NCBI GenBank assembly: GCA_016703765.1
Contig: JADJBL010000001.1
Span: 186,001 to 250,000, forward strand
DNA length: 64,000 nt
From: Saprospirales bacterium
GTDB lineage: Bacteria > Bacteroidota > Bacteroidia > Chitinophagales > Saprospiraceae
Direction: 5' to 3'
In this document: in pieces, positions 42,705-51,163 of the stretch
Position numbering within the stretch: position 1 is the stretch's first letter
How the letters are laid out: the number at the start of each line of letters is the position of its first letter
Made by a program: the position numbers and the translations under genes
Notes under the pieces: generated by a model
What the model was told of the DNA's origin: nothing
Seen by the model: only the letters and a program-made list of their open reading frames with translations
The model's database searches: none

Positions 42705-43601
42705 ATGCTGGTCATCGACCCGGGATCTACCCCTCTCAGAGATTTTCATCAATTTATGGTGGGCGCCATCGCACCCCGCCCGATCGCTTTTGTCAGTACC
42801 ATCGACGAACAGGGCCTCCCAAACCTGGCGCCCTATTCCTTTTTCAACGCCTTTTCCTCCAACCCGCCCGTCCTGATCTTTTCCTCCAACAGGCGGGTAA
42901 AAGACAATACCACCAAGGATACCCTTTCCAATGTGCTGGCGACCAAAGAGGTGGTGATCAATGTCGTGAATTATTCCATCGCGCGCCAGATGGCCATTGC
43001 AAGCGGGCGGTATCCAAAAGGGGTCAGCGAATTCGCAAAGGCGGGACTGACTCCCATCGCCTCCGATCTGGTCAAGCCCTTCCGGGTGAAGGAAAGCCCC
43101 GTCCAGTTCGAATGCAAGGTGGCCGATGTGATCACCCTGGGCGAGCACGGAGGAGCGGGACATCTGGTGATCTGCCACGTGGTGCGGATTCATATCGACG
43201 AAACCGTGCTCGACGAGCACAACCGAATCGACCCACACAAACTCGATCTCATGGGGCGGCTGGGCCGGGCCTACTATGTGCGAGCCAGCGGAAACGCCAT
43301 CTACACCATTCCGCAATCGGAAGATGATGTGCCCATCGGGTTCGACCAGTTGCCCGGGCGGATCAAATACAGCAAGGTGCTTACGGGCAACGAGATCAGC
43401 CACCTGGCCGGTATTCTGTCTATTCCGAGCAGGGAAGAAACCGACCGTATATTGGCCGAAGATCAAAGAGTCAGGACAATCCTCGAAGGGAAGGGGTCTC
43501 TGGACGCGCTGCATACCTACGTGGCCGAATTGCTGGCGGTGGAAGAAAAGAGGGACTATGCGGCGGCGGTAGCCTGGATAGGCGAATACCGGGATCTATG
43601 A
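42705..43601 (+). CDS. Flavin reductase-like FMN-binding protein
   Basis: 298 residues. MVGAIAPRPIAFVSTID near residue 18 is the flavin-reductase-like (split-barrel) signature, followed by NLAPYSFFNAFSSNPPVLIFSS and KDTLSN. The C-terminal ~100 residues form an extra helical region. Such proteins reduce or bind FMN; the electron acceptor is unknown. The 3' end overlaps that of folA by 6 bp. Confidence 0.85.
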   Translation: MLVIDPGSTPLRDFHQFMVGAIAPRPIAFVSTIDEQGLPNLAPYSFFNAFSSNPPVLIFSSNRRVKDNTTKDTLSNVLATKEVVINVVNYSIARQMAIASGRYPKGVSEFAKAGLTPIASDLVKPFRVKESPVQFECKVADVITLGEHGGAGHLVICHVVRIHIDETVLDEHNRIDPHKLDLMGRLGRAYYVRASGNAIYTIPQSEDDVPIGFDQLPGRIKYSKVLTGNEISHLAGILSIPSREETDRILAEDQRVRTILEGKGSLDALHTYVAELLAVEEKRDYAAAVAWIGEYRDL

Positions 43602-44090
43602 TACCCGCTCCAACACTTTAAAATTGTAGGCAAAAGGGTTCTTATCATCCGGCCCGTGGGGTTCCTGGCGCACCAGTTTCCACTCTGCGGGGGGTAGTTC
43701 GGGGAAAAAGACGTCTCCGGGTATGTCCACATCCACGGCGGTGAGGTAGACCCGGTCCCAGTATTCGATGCTATGTCGGTAGATCTGACCGCCGCCCAGG
43801 ATAAAGGCTTCGGTTTCTCCCGCATCCAGGGCGATGGCCAGGGCTTCTTCCACAGAGTGGACCACCAGGCAGCCGCTCGCGGTGAAAAAGGCATCGCGGG
43901 TAATTACGATATTGGTGCGCTTGGGGAGGGGGCGTCCCATAGACACCAGGGAGAGCCGGCCCATGATCACGTGGTGGCCGATGGTGATGCGCTTGAAATA
44001 GGCAAGGTCTGCGGGAAGGTACCAGGGGATCTGGTTGTCCTTTCCGATCACTCCATTGTTGGAGACGGCCACGATAGCGCTAACGATCAT
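43596..44090 (-). CDS. folA: Dihydrofolate reductase
   Basis: 164 residues, full length. IVAVSNNGVIGKDNQIPWYLPADLAYFK (NADPH and folate site, with the usual catalytic acid region), HHVIMGR, GRPLPKRTNIVITR, FILGGGQIYR and the C-terminal FKVLER. Reduces dihydrofolate to tetrahydrofolate, linking with gcvT and ftcD in one-carbon metabolism. Begins 1 nt after mrdA ends, so it sits in the mre operon where rodA is often found. Confidence 0.94.
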   Translation of the reverse strand: MIVSAIVAVSNNGVIGKDNQIPWYLPADLAYFKRITIGHHVIMGRLSLVSMGRPLPKRTNIVITRDAFFTASGCLVVHSVEEALAIALDAGETEAFILGGGQIYRHSIEYWDRVYLTAVDVDIPGDVFFPELPPAEWKLVRQEPHGPDDKNPFAYNFKVLERVS

Positions 44091-44091
44091 A

Positions 44092-45948
44092 TCAGGGTTT
44101 GTGAATGAGGTCGGTTTCCAGCACCATTTTTTCGAAAAAAGCCTTTTCCGGGCTTATGCTTTTATTGATGTATTTTTCCATGAGCAGCCCTGCGATCGGG
44201 GCGGCAAAACGCCCTCCGCCTCCGGAGTTCTCCACGTAAACGGCAATGGCTATCGTCGGATTGTCGACAGGGGCAAATGCCAGAAAGGTAGCATGGTCCT
44301 CGCCATGGGGGTTTTGAACGGTTCCGGTCTTGCCGGCCACCTTTACGCCCGGAATGGCTGCTGATCGGCCCGTGCCTGCATCTACCACCGCGGTCATTCC
44401 CTCGATGATGGGGTCGAAATGTATAGGGTCGATACCCACCTCCACTTTTACCTGTTCGAATGCGGGCCTGGCCAATACGCCGCGGCCGATCTGGTTACCC
44501 AGGTGGGGCTTGTGATAAAACCCCCGGTTTGCGAAGATGGCGGCCAGATTGGCCATTTGCACATTGGTGAGCAATAGCTCGCCCTGGCCTATTCCAAGGG
44601 AAATGATGGTAGGCGATTTCCAACTGCCCTTGTCCTTCGGGTAAATGCGGTTGTAGTAGGCAGAGGTGGGCACGTTGCCCCCCAATTCGTTGGGAAAGTC
44701 GATGCCCAAAGGCTTGCCCAGGCCACAGTCGAGCAGGTGTTTGACAAAAATATCAAATCCGAACTCGGGGTCGTAAAAGCTCTTTTTATCGACGATGCGG
44801 CGGAAGGTGGTAAAGAAAAAGGTGTTGCAGGAAAACTGCACCGCGCGCACCATGTCCGTCGGGGCCGGATGCGAACGGCAGCCCCAGCTGGAGCCGCCAT
44901 AGGAATAGTATCCCGGGCAGGATACGCCCTGATCCGGCTGGACGATCCCCTCCTGGAGGGCGATCAGCCCGACGAGGAGTTTGAAGGTCGAGCCCGGCGG
45001 ATATTTGGCCATTACGGCACGGTTGAAAAAGGGTTTGAGCGAATCGCGGGAGATCTCCTGCACGTATTTCCCCCTGTCCTGGCTGATCCGCAGCTTGTTG
45101 GGGTCGTAGGAGGGGGAGCTCGCAAAGGCGAGGATACCCCCTGTCTTGGGGTCTATAGCCACCACGCTGCCTACCTTGTTTCTCAGGAGGTCTTCCGCGT
45201 AGCGCTGCAGTTCGATATCGAGGGTGGTAAAGAGGTCTTCCCCTGCGACTGCTGCCGAGTCAAGCGTGCCGTTTTCGTAAGAGCCTACGACCCTTCCCAC
45301 ATTATCCTTCAACACAAACCGGGCGCCTTTTATGCCTTTGAGCACCTCCTCGTAGGAGCGCTCCAGCCCGCTGCCGCCGATATAGTCGCCCAATTCGTAA
45401 TCCGATTCCGGCTTGTCGATCTCCTTTTGATCGACCTCGCGGATAAACCCGAGCACGTGTGCGGCGTAGGGCTGCGGATAGCTTCTCACCGAACGGGACT
45501 GTACGAAGAAGCCCGGGAATTGGTAGAGATTTTCCTGGAACTGTGAAAACAGGTCGGCGGAAATGGAGTTCATGAACACGAATGGCTTGCGCTTGCTAAA
45601 GCGCTTGTCTGCCCAATCTTTATTTAGACGAGTGTTGAACTCCGCGTTCGTAAGATGGAGCAACTTACAAAAGAAGGCGGTATCCATCACTTTCAGATCG
45701 ACTTGATTGTAGGTAACCAGGAGGTCGAAAACCAGTTCGTTGTTGATGAGCAGGGCCCCGTTGCGATCGAAGATCAGGCCCCTGGAGGGGTACAGGGTAA
45801 ATTTTTCAACCGCCGTGTCCTGGGCCCTTTCCGCATAAGACTTGTTGAGCAATTGCAGTTGAAACAATTTGGCAATCAACAGGAGCCCGGCGCCTACAAA
45901 AAGGACCCTGATGATCAATTGTCTCGATTGCAAAATACCGTTTGACAT
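44092..45948 (-). CDS. mrdA: Penicillin-binding protein 2
   Basis: 618 residues: N-terminal transmembrane helix (~10-32), PBP dimerisation domain (SYAERAQDTAVEKFTLYPSRGLIFDRNG) and transpeptidase domain with PPGSTFK (active Ser), SCN, and KTGT motifs. Cross-links peptidoglycan during rod elongation. Fourth gene of mreB-mreC-mreD-mrdA-folA. Confidence 0.95.
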   Translation of the reverse strand: MSNGILQSRQLIIRVLFVGAGLLLIAKLFQLQLLNKSYAERAQDTAVEKFTLYPSRGLIFDRNGALLINNELVFDLLVTYNQVDLKVMDTAFFCKLLHLTNAEFNTRLNKDWADKRFSKRKPFVFMNSISADLFSQFQENLYQFPGFFVQSRSVRSYPQPYAAHVLGFIREVDQKEIDKPESDYELGDYIGGSGLERSYEEVLKGIKGARFVLKDNVGRVVGSYENGTLDSAAVAGEDLFTTLDIELQRYAEDLLRNKVGSVVAIDPKTGGILAFASSPSYDPNKLRISQDRGKYVQEISRDSLKPFFNRAVMAKYPPGSTFKLLVGLIALQEGIVQPDQGVSCPGYYSYGGSSWGCRSHPAPTDMVRAVQFSCNTFFFTTFRRIVDKKSFYDPEFGFDIFVKHLLDCGLGKPLGIDFPNELGGNVPTSAYYNRIYPKDKGSWKSPTIISLGIGQGELLLTNVQMANLAAIFANRGFYHKPHLGNQIGRGVLARPAFEQVKVEVGIDPIHFDPIIEGMTAVVDAGTGRSAAIPGVKVAGKTGTVQNPHGEDHATFLAFAPVDNPTIAIAVYVENSGGGGRFAAPIAGLLMEKYINKSISPEKAFFEKMVLETDLIHKP

Positions 45949-45959
45949 GCAGGTTTAAA

Positions 45960-46481
45960 TTAATCCAGTGGCTTGAAAATGCGCATATAGAAGACCACGC
46001 CGAAGAACGAAAAAACGAAGGTCACGAGGGTGTTGAGTAAAACACGAATATAATAAACATGAGTAAAGGCCTCGACTGCAAAGTACACAAACAGATGGAT
46101 GCCGAACAGGATGGCGGCGTACCGGTAAAACCAAAGAGGGCCGAAGCGCTCCAGGGTCGGGCTGTAGTTCAGATTATACTTCCCGGCCGGTTCCACCCAT
46201 TTGAGTATGCGGGAGCGAAAGTAGCCGACGAAGGTGGCCGTGCTGGCATGCAAGCCCGGGGTATAGTAGAATAAATCGACCAGGATACCCATGGCGAATG
46301 AAGTAGCGACGATTATCGTGTCGGGCGTCCGAAGAGGCAACAGCAGGATGTAGAGCGGGTAAATGAAAATGTGGATATATTTCCAGTACTCGTACTCGAA
46401 TTCGACCTGACGCAGGATCAGGCCCTGTACTAGCAGGAGCCCGAAAAAGCGAAATACGTTGGCAAGTACGATATTATTCAT
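45960..46481 (-). CDS. mreD: Rod shape-determining protein MreD
   Basis: 173 residues, five or six predicted membrane helices. Assigned by position between mreC (8-nt overlap) and mrdA (11 nt) and by the HIFIYPLYILLLPL-type core of the family. Inner-membrane part of the elongasome. Confidence 0.88.
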   Translation of the reverse strand: MNNIVLANVFRFFGLLLVQGLILRQVEFEYEYWKYIHIFIYPLYILLLPLRTPDTIIVATSFAMGILVDLFYYTPGLHASTATFVGYFRSRILKWVEPAGKYNLNYSPTLERFGPLWFYRYAAILFGIHLFVYFAVEAFTHVYYIRVLLNTLVTFVFSFFGVVFYMRIFKPLD

Positions 46482-47325
46482 TCTTCACCTCTTGAAGCAG
46501 GGTTTCTTGTTCTTTTTGCGTCGATTTATTTACTATATACACCCTGTCCAGGTTGGCCAGATCCCTAAACAGCGAAACAGTGATCTTATAGGTATCCGCC
46601 ACTGCATCGCTATTGTCAACGGCTTTGATGGTACCCAGGGGAATTCCCTTGGGAAAGATCAGCGAGTAGCCGCTGGTTTCGATGGTATCCCCTTTTACCG
46701 GGTTGGCGTGTTTGGGTACGTTTTCCAGAAGCAATTCTCTGGTATTCTTTGGCTCCCAACGAAGCGAGCCAAAATAGTTTGTCCCCTTGATCGATGCGCT
46801 GGGGTGAGACTGCGGGTGCAGGAGGGACATGACGAGGGCGTGCCTCGGGCCTGTACTCCGGACGATCCCCACGATGCCGTTTTCCAGGACGACGCCCATA
46901 TTCGCTTCCACTCCGTCTTTCGTGCCTTTATCCAGAAGGAGGTAATTGTGGTGTTCGGATACGGAGTTGCGCACTACCCTTGCCGGGATCAGGCGGTAAA
47001 TCGTATCGGTCGAAAGGGAGTCCGGACCTGCCAGGAAGAGGGAATCCCGTTCCAACTCCTCGACCCTTGACTTATATATCAGCAGTTCTTCGTATAGCCG
47101 GGCATTCGCGATTGCCAGGGAGTCGTTCTTTCTGCCGAGCCAGATATACCTATAGCCTCCGTCGATCTTCCGGTCTAAGCCGGCGCTGAAATTGGTCCAG
47201 GAATTATTGAAAATAAGGCGCTGCTCCTGATTGTGTTGTACGATCAGGTAGAAACTCAGGATTTCCAGGGAAATAAACAGAAGGAAACCGCCGAGCTGCA
47301 AAAATAAATACAACAGGTTACGCAT
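46474..47325 (-). CDS. mreC: Rod shape-determining protein MreC
   Basis: 283 residues: N-terminal membrane helix (~10-30), coiled coil (IANARLYEELLIYKSRVEELE) and beta domains (ARVVRNSVSEHHNYLLLDKGTKDGVEANMGVV). Periplasmic scaffold of the elongasome. Confidence 0.93.
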   Translation of the reverse strand: MRNLLYLFLQLGGFLLFISLEILSFYLIVQHNQEQRLIFNNSWTNFSAGLDRKIDGGYRYIWLGRKNDSLAIANARLYEELLIYKSRVEELERDSLFLAGPDSLSTDTIYRLIPARVVRNSVSEHHNYLLLDKGTKDGVEANMGVVLENGIVGIVRSTGPRHALVMSLLHPQSHPSASIKGTNYFGSLRWEPKNTRELLLENVPKHANPVKGDTIETSGYSLIFPKGIPLGTIKAVDNSDAVADTYKITVSLFRDLANLDRVYIVNKSTQKEQETLLQEVKNE

Positions 47326-47382
47326 AGCAAGTCTTTCTATGGCGTCCGTCAGGGGGGCCTTACACCGGGATCAAGGCGCGCC

Positions 47383-48414
47383 TTATACGCTCTTCCGGTC
47401 GATAAGGAAAGAAAACCGGTCCGTATTTTTAAGCGCGATCCCTGTTCCCCTGACCACGGCCCGAAGCGGGTCATCGGCGATGTGGACGGGAAGTTTCGTT
47501 TTTTGGGCGATGCGCAGGTCCAGGCCGCGGAGCAATGCGCCGCCGCCCGTCAGGTAAAGACCGGTGCGGTAAATATCAGAAGCCAACTCGGGGGGCGTCA
47601 TTTCAAGGGCCCTCAGGATGGCGTCTTCGATCTTCGACAGGGATTTGTCGAGCGAGTGGGAGACTTCCGAGTAGGAAACCGTCACTTGTTTCGGAATCCC
47701 GGTCATGAGATCTCGTCCGTTCACTGCAAAATCGTCGGGCGGGTTTTCCAGGATGGGCAGGGCCGAGCCGACGGATATCTTGATCTGTTCCGCGGTGCGT
47801 TCTCCGATGAGGATATTGTGCTGCCGCTTCATGTAGTTCATGATGTCCATGGTCAATTCGTCGCCGGCGATGCGGATGGACTGATCGCAAACGATGCCGG
47901 ACAGGGCGATGACCGCAATTTCAGTGGTACCTCCTCCGATATCGATGATCATGTTGCCGACGGGCTCTTCCACATCCAGGCCGATACCAAGGGCTGCCGC
48001 CATAGGCTCGTGAATGAGGTAGGTCTCCTTGGAGTCCACGTGGTCGGCCGAATCGAATACCGCGCGTTTTTCCACTTCGGTAATGCCCGAGGGGATGCAT
48101 ATGACCATGCGAAGGTGGGTGAAAAAGCGACGGCGGGCGCCGATCATGTTGATCATTCCTTCGATCATGCTTTCCGCAGCCTGAAAATCTGCGATCACTC
48201 CATCCTTTAAGGGACGGACCGTCTTTATATTTTCATGCGTTTTTTCGTGCATTTGCATAGCCTTCCGTCCTACCGCTATCGTAACGCCGGTGCGGCGATC
48301 TATGGCCACTATGGAAGGCTCGTCCACCATTACCTTGCCGTCCTGAATGATCAGGGTATTGGCAGTGCCAAGGTCGATTGCCAGTTCTTGGGTAAAAAAG
48401 CTAAAAAATTTCAT
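47383..48414 (-). CDS. mreB: Rod shape-determining protein MreB
   Basis: 343 residues from the ATG at 48414 (the preceding TTG at 48417 adds one residue and is unlikely). Actin-fold motifs: AIDLGTANTLI (phosphate 1), DIGGGTTEIAV (phosphate 2), TGGGALLRGLD (adenosine). N-terminal amphipathic MKFFSFFTQE. First gene of the operon. Confidence 0.97.
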   Translation of the reverse strand: MKFFSFFTQELAIDLGTANTLIIQDGKVMVDEPSIVAIDRRTGVTIAVGRKAMQMHEKTHENIKTVRPLKDGVIADFQAAESMIEGMINMIGARRRFFTHLRMVICIPSGITEVEKRAVFDSADHVDSKETYLIHEPMAAALGIGLDVEEPVGNMIIDIGGGTTEIAVIALSGIVCDQSIRIAGDELTMDIMNYMKRQHNILIGERTAEQIKISVGSALPILENPPDDFAVNGRDLMTGIPKQVTVSYSEVSHSLDKSLSKIEDAILRALEMTPPELASDIYRTGLYLTGGGALLRGLDLRIAQKTKLPVHIADDPLRAVVRGTGIALKNTDRFSFLIDRKSV

Positions 48415-48439
48415 CAATGCAGTTCCTCAATGGTCCAGA

Positions 48440-48468
48440 CAAAAGTAACTAAACTAAACACGCGCAAA
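48440..48468 (-). promoter_or_regulatory. mreB operon promoter
   Basis: Minus strand TTTG (48468-48465), 17-nt spacer, TACTTTTG (48447-48440), an exact -7 box 25 nt before the ATG. Confidence 0.55.
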
Positions 48469-48497
48469 TATCTTAAAAAATCTGATCATTAAAGTGT

Positions 48498-49775
48498 TCA
48501 GACAGGATTTCCTACAATTACTTCCCACATTTCGGAAGGATTGAAATATTTATTGGCAAGTTCCATCAATTGGGCCGCATCAATTTGCCGGACGGTGCGG
48601 ACCATTTCTTCGAAAGATTCCAGCGGGAGGCCTTCGGAGAGGTAGTTCCTGATGACCTCCGCCAGGTTGAACGGGCCGTCGAGCATGGTCAGGAAATTTC
48701 CCATCAGGTAGTTGCGCACCATGCCGAGCTCTGCTTTACCGACGGGCTTTTTCTGCAGGATTTCCATTTCCCGGTAGATTTCGTCCAGGGCCCGTTTGGC
48801 GAACTCATTACTTACCTCCGTCCCAACGTAGAAATAGCCGTCGTATTGCATCGGGTCGAGCGAAGAATAAATGTTATAAGTGTACCCTTTTTCCTCCCGG
48901 ATATTGGTCATCAGCCTCGATCCGAAATACCCTCCGAGGATAGTGTTGAGCACGAACAAGCCGTTGGAGTCCGCGTGGTCGCGGGCGAAAAGCCGTCTGC
49001 CCAGCCGGATGGCTGTTTGAACCGTATGGGAGTGGGGCTGATGGAGCTTTCCGGACGCAGCGCCCATTCCATCCAGCCTGGGTATGGAAGGAACCCCTTG
49101 GGGCAGCGCCTTTCCCAACTCGGCATTCAGCCTGGAAATAACTGCGTCATTGGTCTTTCCGCTGACAAAAATCTGGCAGTTGGCGCCGATGAGGTGATCG
49201 CGGAAATGCTTTTGAAGGTCGTCCCGGGTGAGGGCTTCGTACAGTTCGGGGGTGCTGTTGTACCCGTATGGATGGGTGGGACCGTAAATACATTCGGTGA
49301 TCAGGCGGTACGCAACAATGTCATTACGGGTCAGATCGACCTGCAAACGCTGTTTGTTGCGGTTGATAAAGGCCTTGAGTTCGTCTTCGGGGAAGGAGGG
49401 CTCGGTGAGGACATCGGTCAGCAAAGGCGCCAGGGCGTCGAAGTGCCTGGTCAGGCAATAGAGCGTCACGGTGATATGGTCGAGGCTGCCTTGCGAGGAA
49501 AGGGTGCCGCCGAAAAAATCGACCACCTCGGCGATCTCTGCGCCCGAGCGATGCGCCGTGCCCTCCCGGATCAGGGACGCCGTGGCGCGGGAAACCATGG
49601 GCACCGCCTCAAAGGGCCGGCCGGCCTGGAAAATCACCTCCACCTTCAGCACATCCTGAACGCCCATGTGGATTTCATACACCGGTATCCCGTTGTCCAG
49701 CCGGTGAACCAGGGGCCTCGGAAGAACGACGTCCCTGATTTCGTGGATTTTCGGCGCTTTGGACCTGTTTGGCAT
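48498..49775 (-). CDS. M16-family peptidase-like protein lacking the HxxEH zinc motif
   Basis: 425 residues of insulinase/M16 fold: VFFAGRPFE-like start (VIFQAGRPFE), FFGGTLSSQGSLDHITV, PTHPYGY, the glycine-rich FGSRLMTNIREEKGYTYNIYS and the C-terminal Y..NYL segments. Where active members have HxxEH this one reads ASLIREGT, so it should not bind zinc and may be a regulatory or structural subunit like other non-catalytic M16 halves. No active partner in the window. Its start lies ~15 nt from a DnaA-like box. Confidence 0.82.
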   Translation of the reverse strand: MPNRSKAPKIHEIRDVVLPRPLVHRLDNGIPVYEIHMGVQDVLKVEVIFQAGRPFEAVPMVSRATASLIREGTAHRSGAEIAEVVDFFGGTLSSQGSLDHITVTLYCLTRHFDALAPLLTDVLTEPSFPEDELKAFINRNKQRLQVDLTRNDIVAYRLITECIYGPTHPYGYNSTPELYEALTRDDLQKHFRDHLIGANCQIFVSGKTNDAVISRLNAELGKALPQGVPSIPRLDGMGAASGKLHQPHSHTVQTAIRLGRRLFARDHADSNGLFVLNTILGGYFGSRLMTNIREEKGYTYNIYSSLDPMQYDGYFYVGTEVSNEFAKRALDEIYREMEILQKKPVGKAELGMVRNYLMGNFLTMLDGPFNLAEVIRNYLSEGLPLESFEEMVRTVRQIDAAQLMELANKYFNPSEMWEVIVGNPV

Positions 49776-49788
49776 AAAAAATCTTTAG

Positions 49789-49797
49789 TTATCCACA
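49789..49797 (+). promoter_or_regulatory. DnaA-box-like site upstream of dnaN
   Basis: TTATCCACA, exact match to the E. coli consensus. It is half of a 15-bp perfect palindrome (49792-49806, TCCACAAaTTGTGGA). Only one good box, so not by itself an origin. Confidence 0.45.
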
Positions 49798-49838
49798 AAT
49801 TGTGGAATTCTTTGAATGGTTTAATGGAGCAGATGGAC

Positions 49839-49846
49839 TATTTTTG
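49839..49846 (+). promoter_or_regulatory. -7 box of the dnaN transcript
   Basis: TATTTTTG, exact TAnnTTTG; TTTG at 49811-49814 is 24 nt upstream, a long spacing. The resulting ~150-nt leader would contain two large hairpins. Confidence 0.4.
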
Positions 49847-49873
49847 TGTGTTAAGTTCATTCACAAAATAAGT

Positions 49874-49922
49874 TTATAAAGATTGAAAGGGCGGGCTGCG
49901 CCCGCCCTTTCAATCTTTATAA
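49874..49922. repeat. Perfect 23-bp hairpin in the dnaN leader
   Basis: Arms 49874-49896 and 49900-49922, loop TGC, GC-rich at the tip and AT-rich at the base. Terminator, attenuator or structured leader; no U-tract follows. Confidence 0.8.
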
Positions 49923-49923
49923 G

Positions 49924-49954
49924 TCCTTGGGGCCGCCTTTGGCGGCCCCAAGGA
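49924..49954. repeat. Perfect 14-bp hairpin directly after the first
   Basis: Arms 49924-49937 and 49941-49954, loop TTT. One base separates it from the previous hairpin; 48 nt before the dnaN ATG. Confidence 0.8.
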
Positions 49955-50002
49955 TAAACATTTTCCATCAGATTCTGGTTCTAGCCAAAAAACCGGCCAC
50001 TT

Positions 50003-51118
50003 ATGAAATTCAGCGTTTTTTCCACCGACCTACTGAAACAACTCCAAATTGCCGGCGGCGCCATCGTAGTAAACCCCGTTCTCCCCATTCTGGAAGACTT
50101 TCTTTTCTCCATCGAAAATAACTCCCTTTCGATCACCGCTTCCGACCTGGAAACGACCATCACCACCAAACTGGAGGTAAAATCCAACGCAAACGGACAA
50201 GTGGCTATCCCCGCCCGGATACTCATGGATACGATCAAGGCCCTGCCCAACCAGTCTATCAATTTCTCCGTAAACGACAGCACCTACGGCATCGAGATCA
50301 CCTCCTCCTACGGAAAATACAAGCTCGCCGGCCGCTCGGTCGAGGACTACCCCAAGCCCAAAGACCTCGACGCCACCGACCAGGTGACCATCGGCTCGGA
50401 AGCCCTCCAGAAGGGGATTTCCAAAACCCTCTTCGCAACCAGCAACGACGACCTGCGCCCCGCCATGACCGGCGTCTATTTTCAGGTCGATTTCAACAAG
50501 GTCACCTTCGTGGCTACCGACGCCCATAAGCTGGTCAAGTACACCTTCAACGACATCAAGAGCGATGTGTCCACCTCCTTCATCGTTCCCAAAAAAGCGC
50601 TCAACCTCCTCAAAAACGCCCTTCCCAACGAGGCGGACGTGGAAGTGTCCTTTAACAAGACAAATGCATTCTTTTCTTTCGATAACACCCGGATCACCTG
50701 CCGCCTGATCGACGCCCGCTATCCCGATTACAACGCCGTCATCCCGGTCAACAACCCCAACCTCCTCGTCGCCAACAGGGTGGATTTCCAAAACTCCCTC
50801 AAGCGCATCGCTATCTACGCCAACAAGACGACCAACCAGGTCACCCTCCATATCAGCCCCGACAGCCTGACCATTTCCTCGCAGGATGTGGATTTCTCCA
50901 ACGAAGCCACCGAGCAGCTCACCTGCTCCTACACCGGCGACCCGCTCGTGATCGGCTTCAATGCGAAGTTCCTCGTAGAAATGCTCGGCATCCTGCAATC
51001 GGACGAAGTGAAACTGGAGCTCTCCACCTCTACCCGGGCCGGTATCCTCCTGCCCAGCGAAGAAGGGGAAAATGAAGCCATTTTCATGCTCATCATGCCG
51101 GTGATGCTGAGCGTGTAA
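50003..51118 (+). CDS. dnaN: DNA polymerase III beta sliding clamp
   Basis: 371 residues with three clamp domains. MKFSVFSTDLLKQLQIAGGAI at the start, ISKTLFATSNDDLRPAMTGVYF in domain 2, the closing FIMPVMLSV-type tail (IFMLIMPVML) forming the partner-binding C-terminus. Tethers polymerase to DNA. dnaA and recF are not adjacent. Leader contains two tandem hairpins; the stop codon is inside a third. Confidence 0.96.
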   Translation: MKFSVFSTDLLKQLQIAGGAIVVNPVLPILEDFLFSIENNSLSITASDLETTITTKLEVKSNANGQVAIPARILMDTIKALPNQSINFSVNDSTYGIEITSSYGKYKLAGRSVEDYPKPKDLDATDQVTIGSEALQKGISKTLFATSNDDLRPAMTGVYFQVDFNKVTFVATDAHKLVKYTFNDIKSDVSTSFIVPKKALNLLKNALPNEADVEVSFNKTNAFFSFDNTRITCRLIDARYPDYNAVIPVNNPNLLVANRVDFQNSLKRIAIYANKTTNQVTLHISPDSLTISSQDVDFSNEATEQLTCSYTGDPLVIGFNAKFLVEMLGILQSDEVKLELSTSTRAGILLPSEEGENEAIFMLIMPVMLSV

Positions 51119-51150
51119 CACAACAGCGGCCTGCGGCCGCTGTTGTGTTA
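51116..51150 (+). terminator. dnaN terminator, perfect 16-bp hairpin including the stop codon
   Basis: Arms 51116-51131 and 51135-51150, loop TGC, then ATTTTATATTTTTTT. The first three bases of the left arm are the dnaN TAA. Confidence 0.9.
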
Positions 51151-51163
51151 ATTTTATATTTTT

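Noticed and set aside
49789..49806. Chromosome origin
   Set aside because: Only one consensus DnaA box and no cluster or DUE; noted as a regulatory candidate only.
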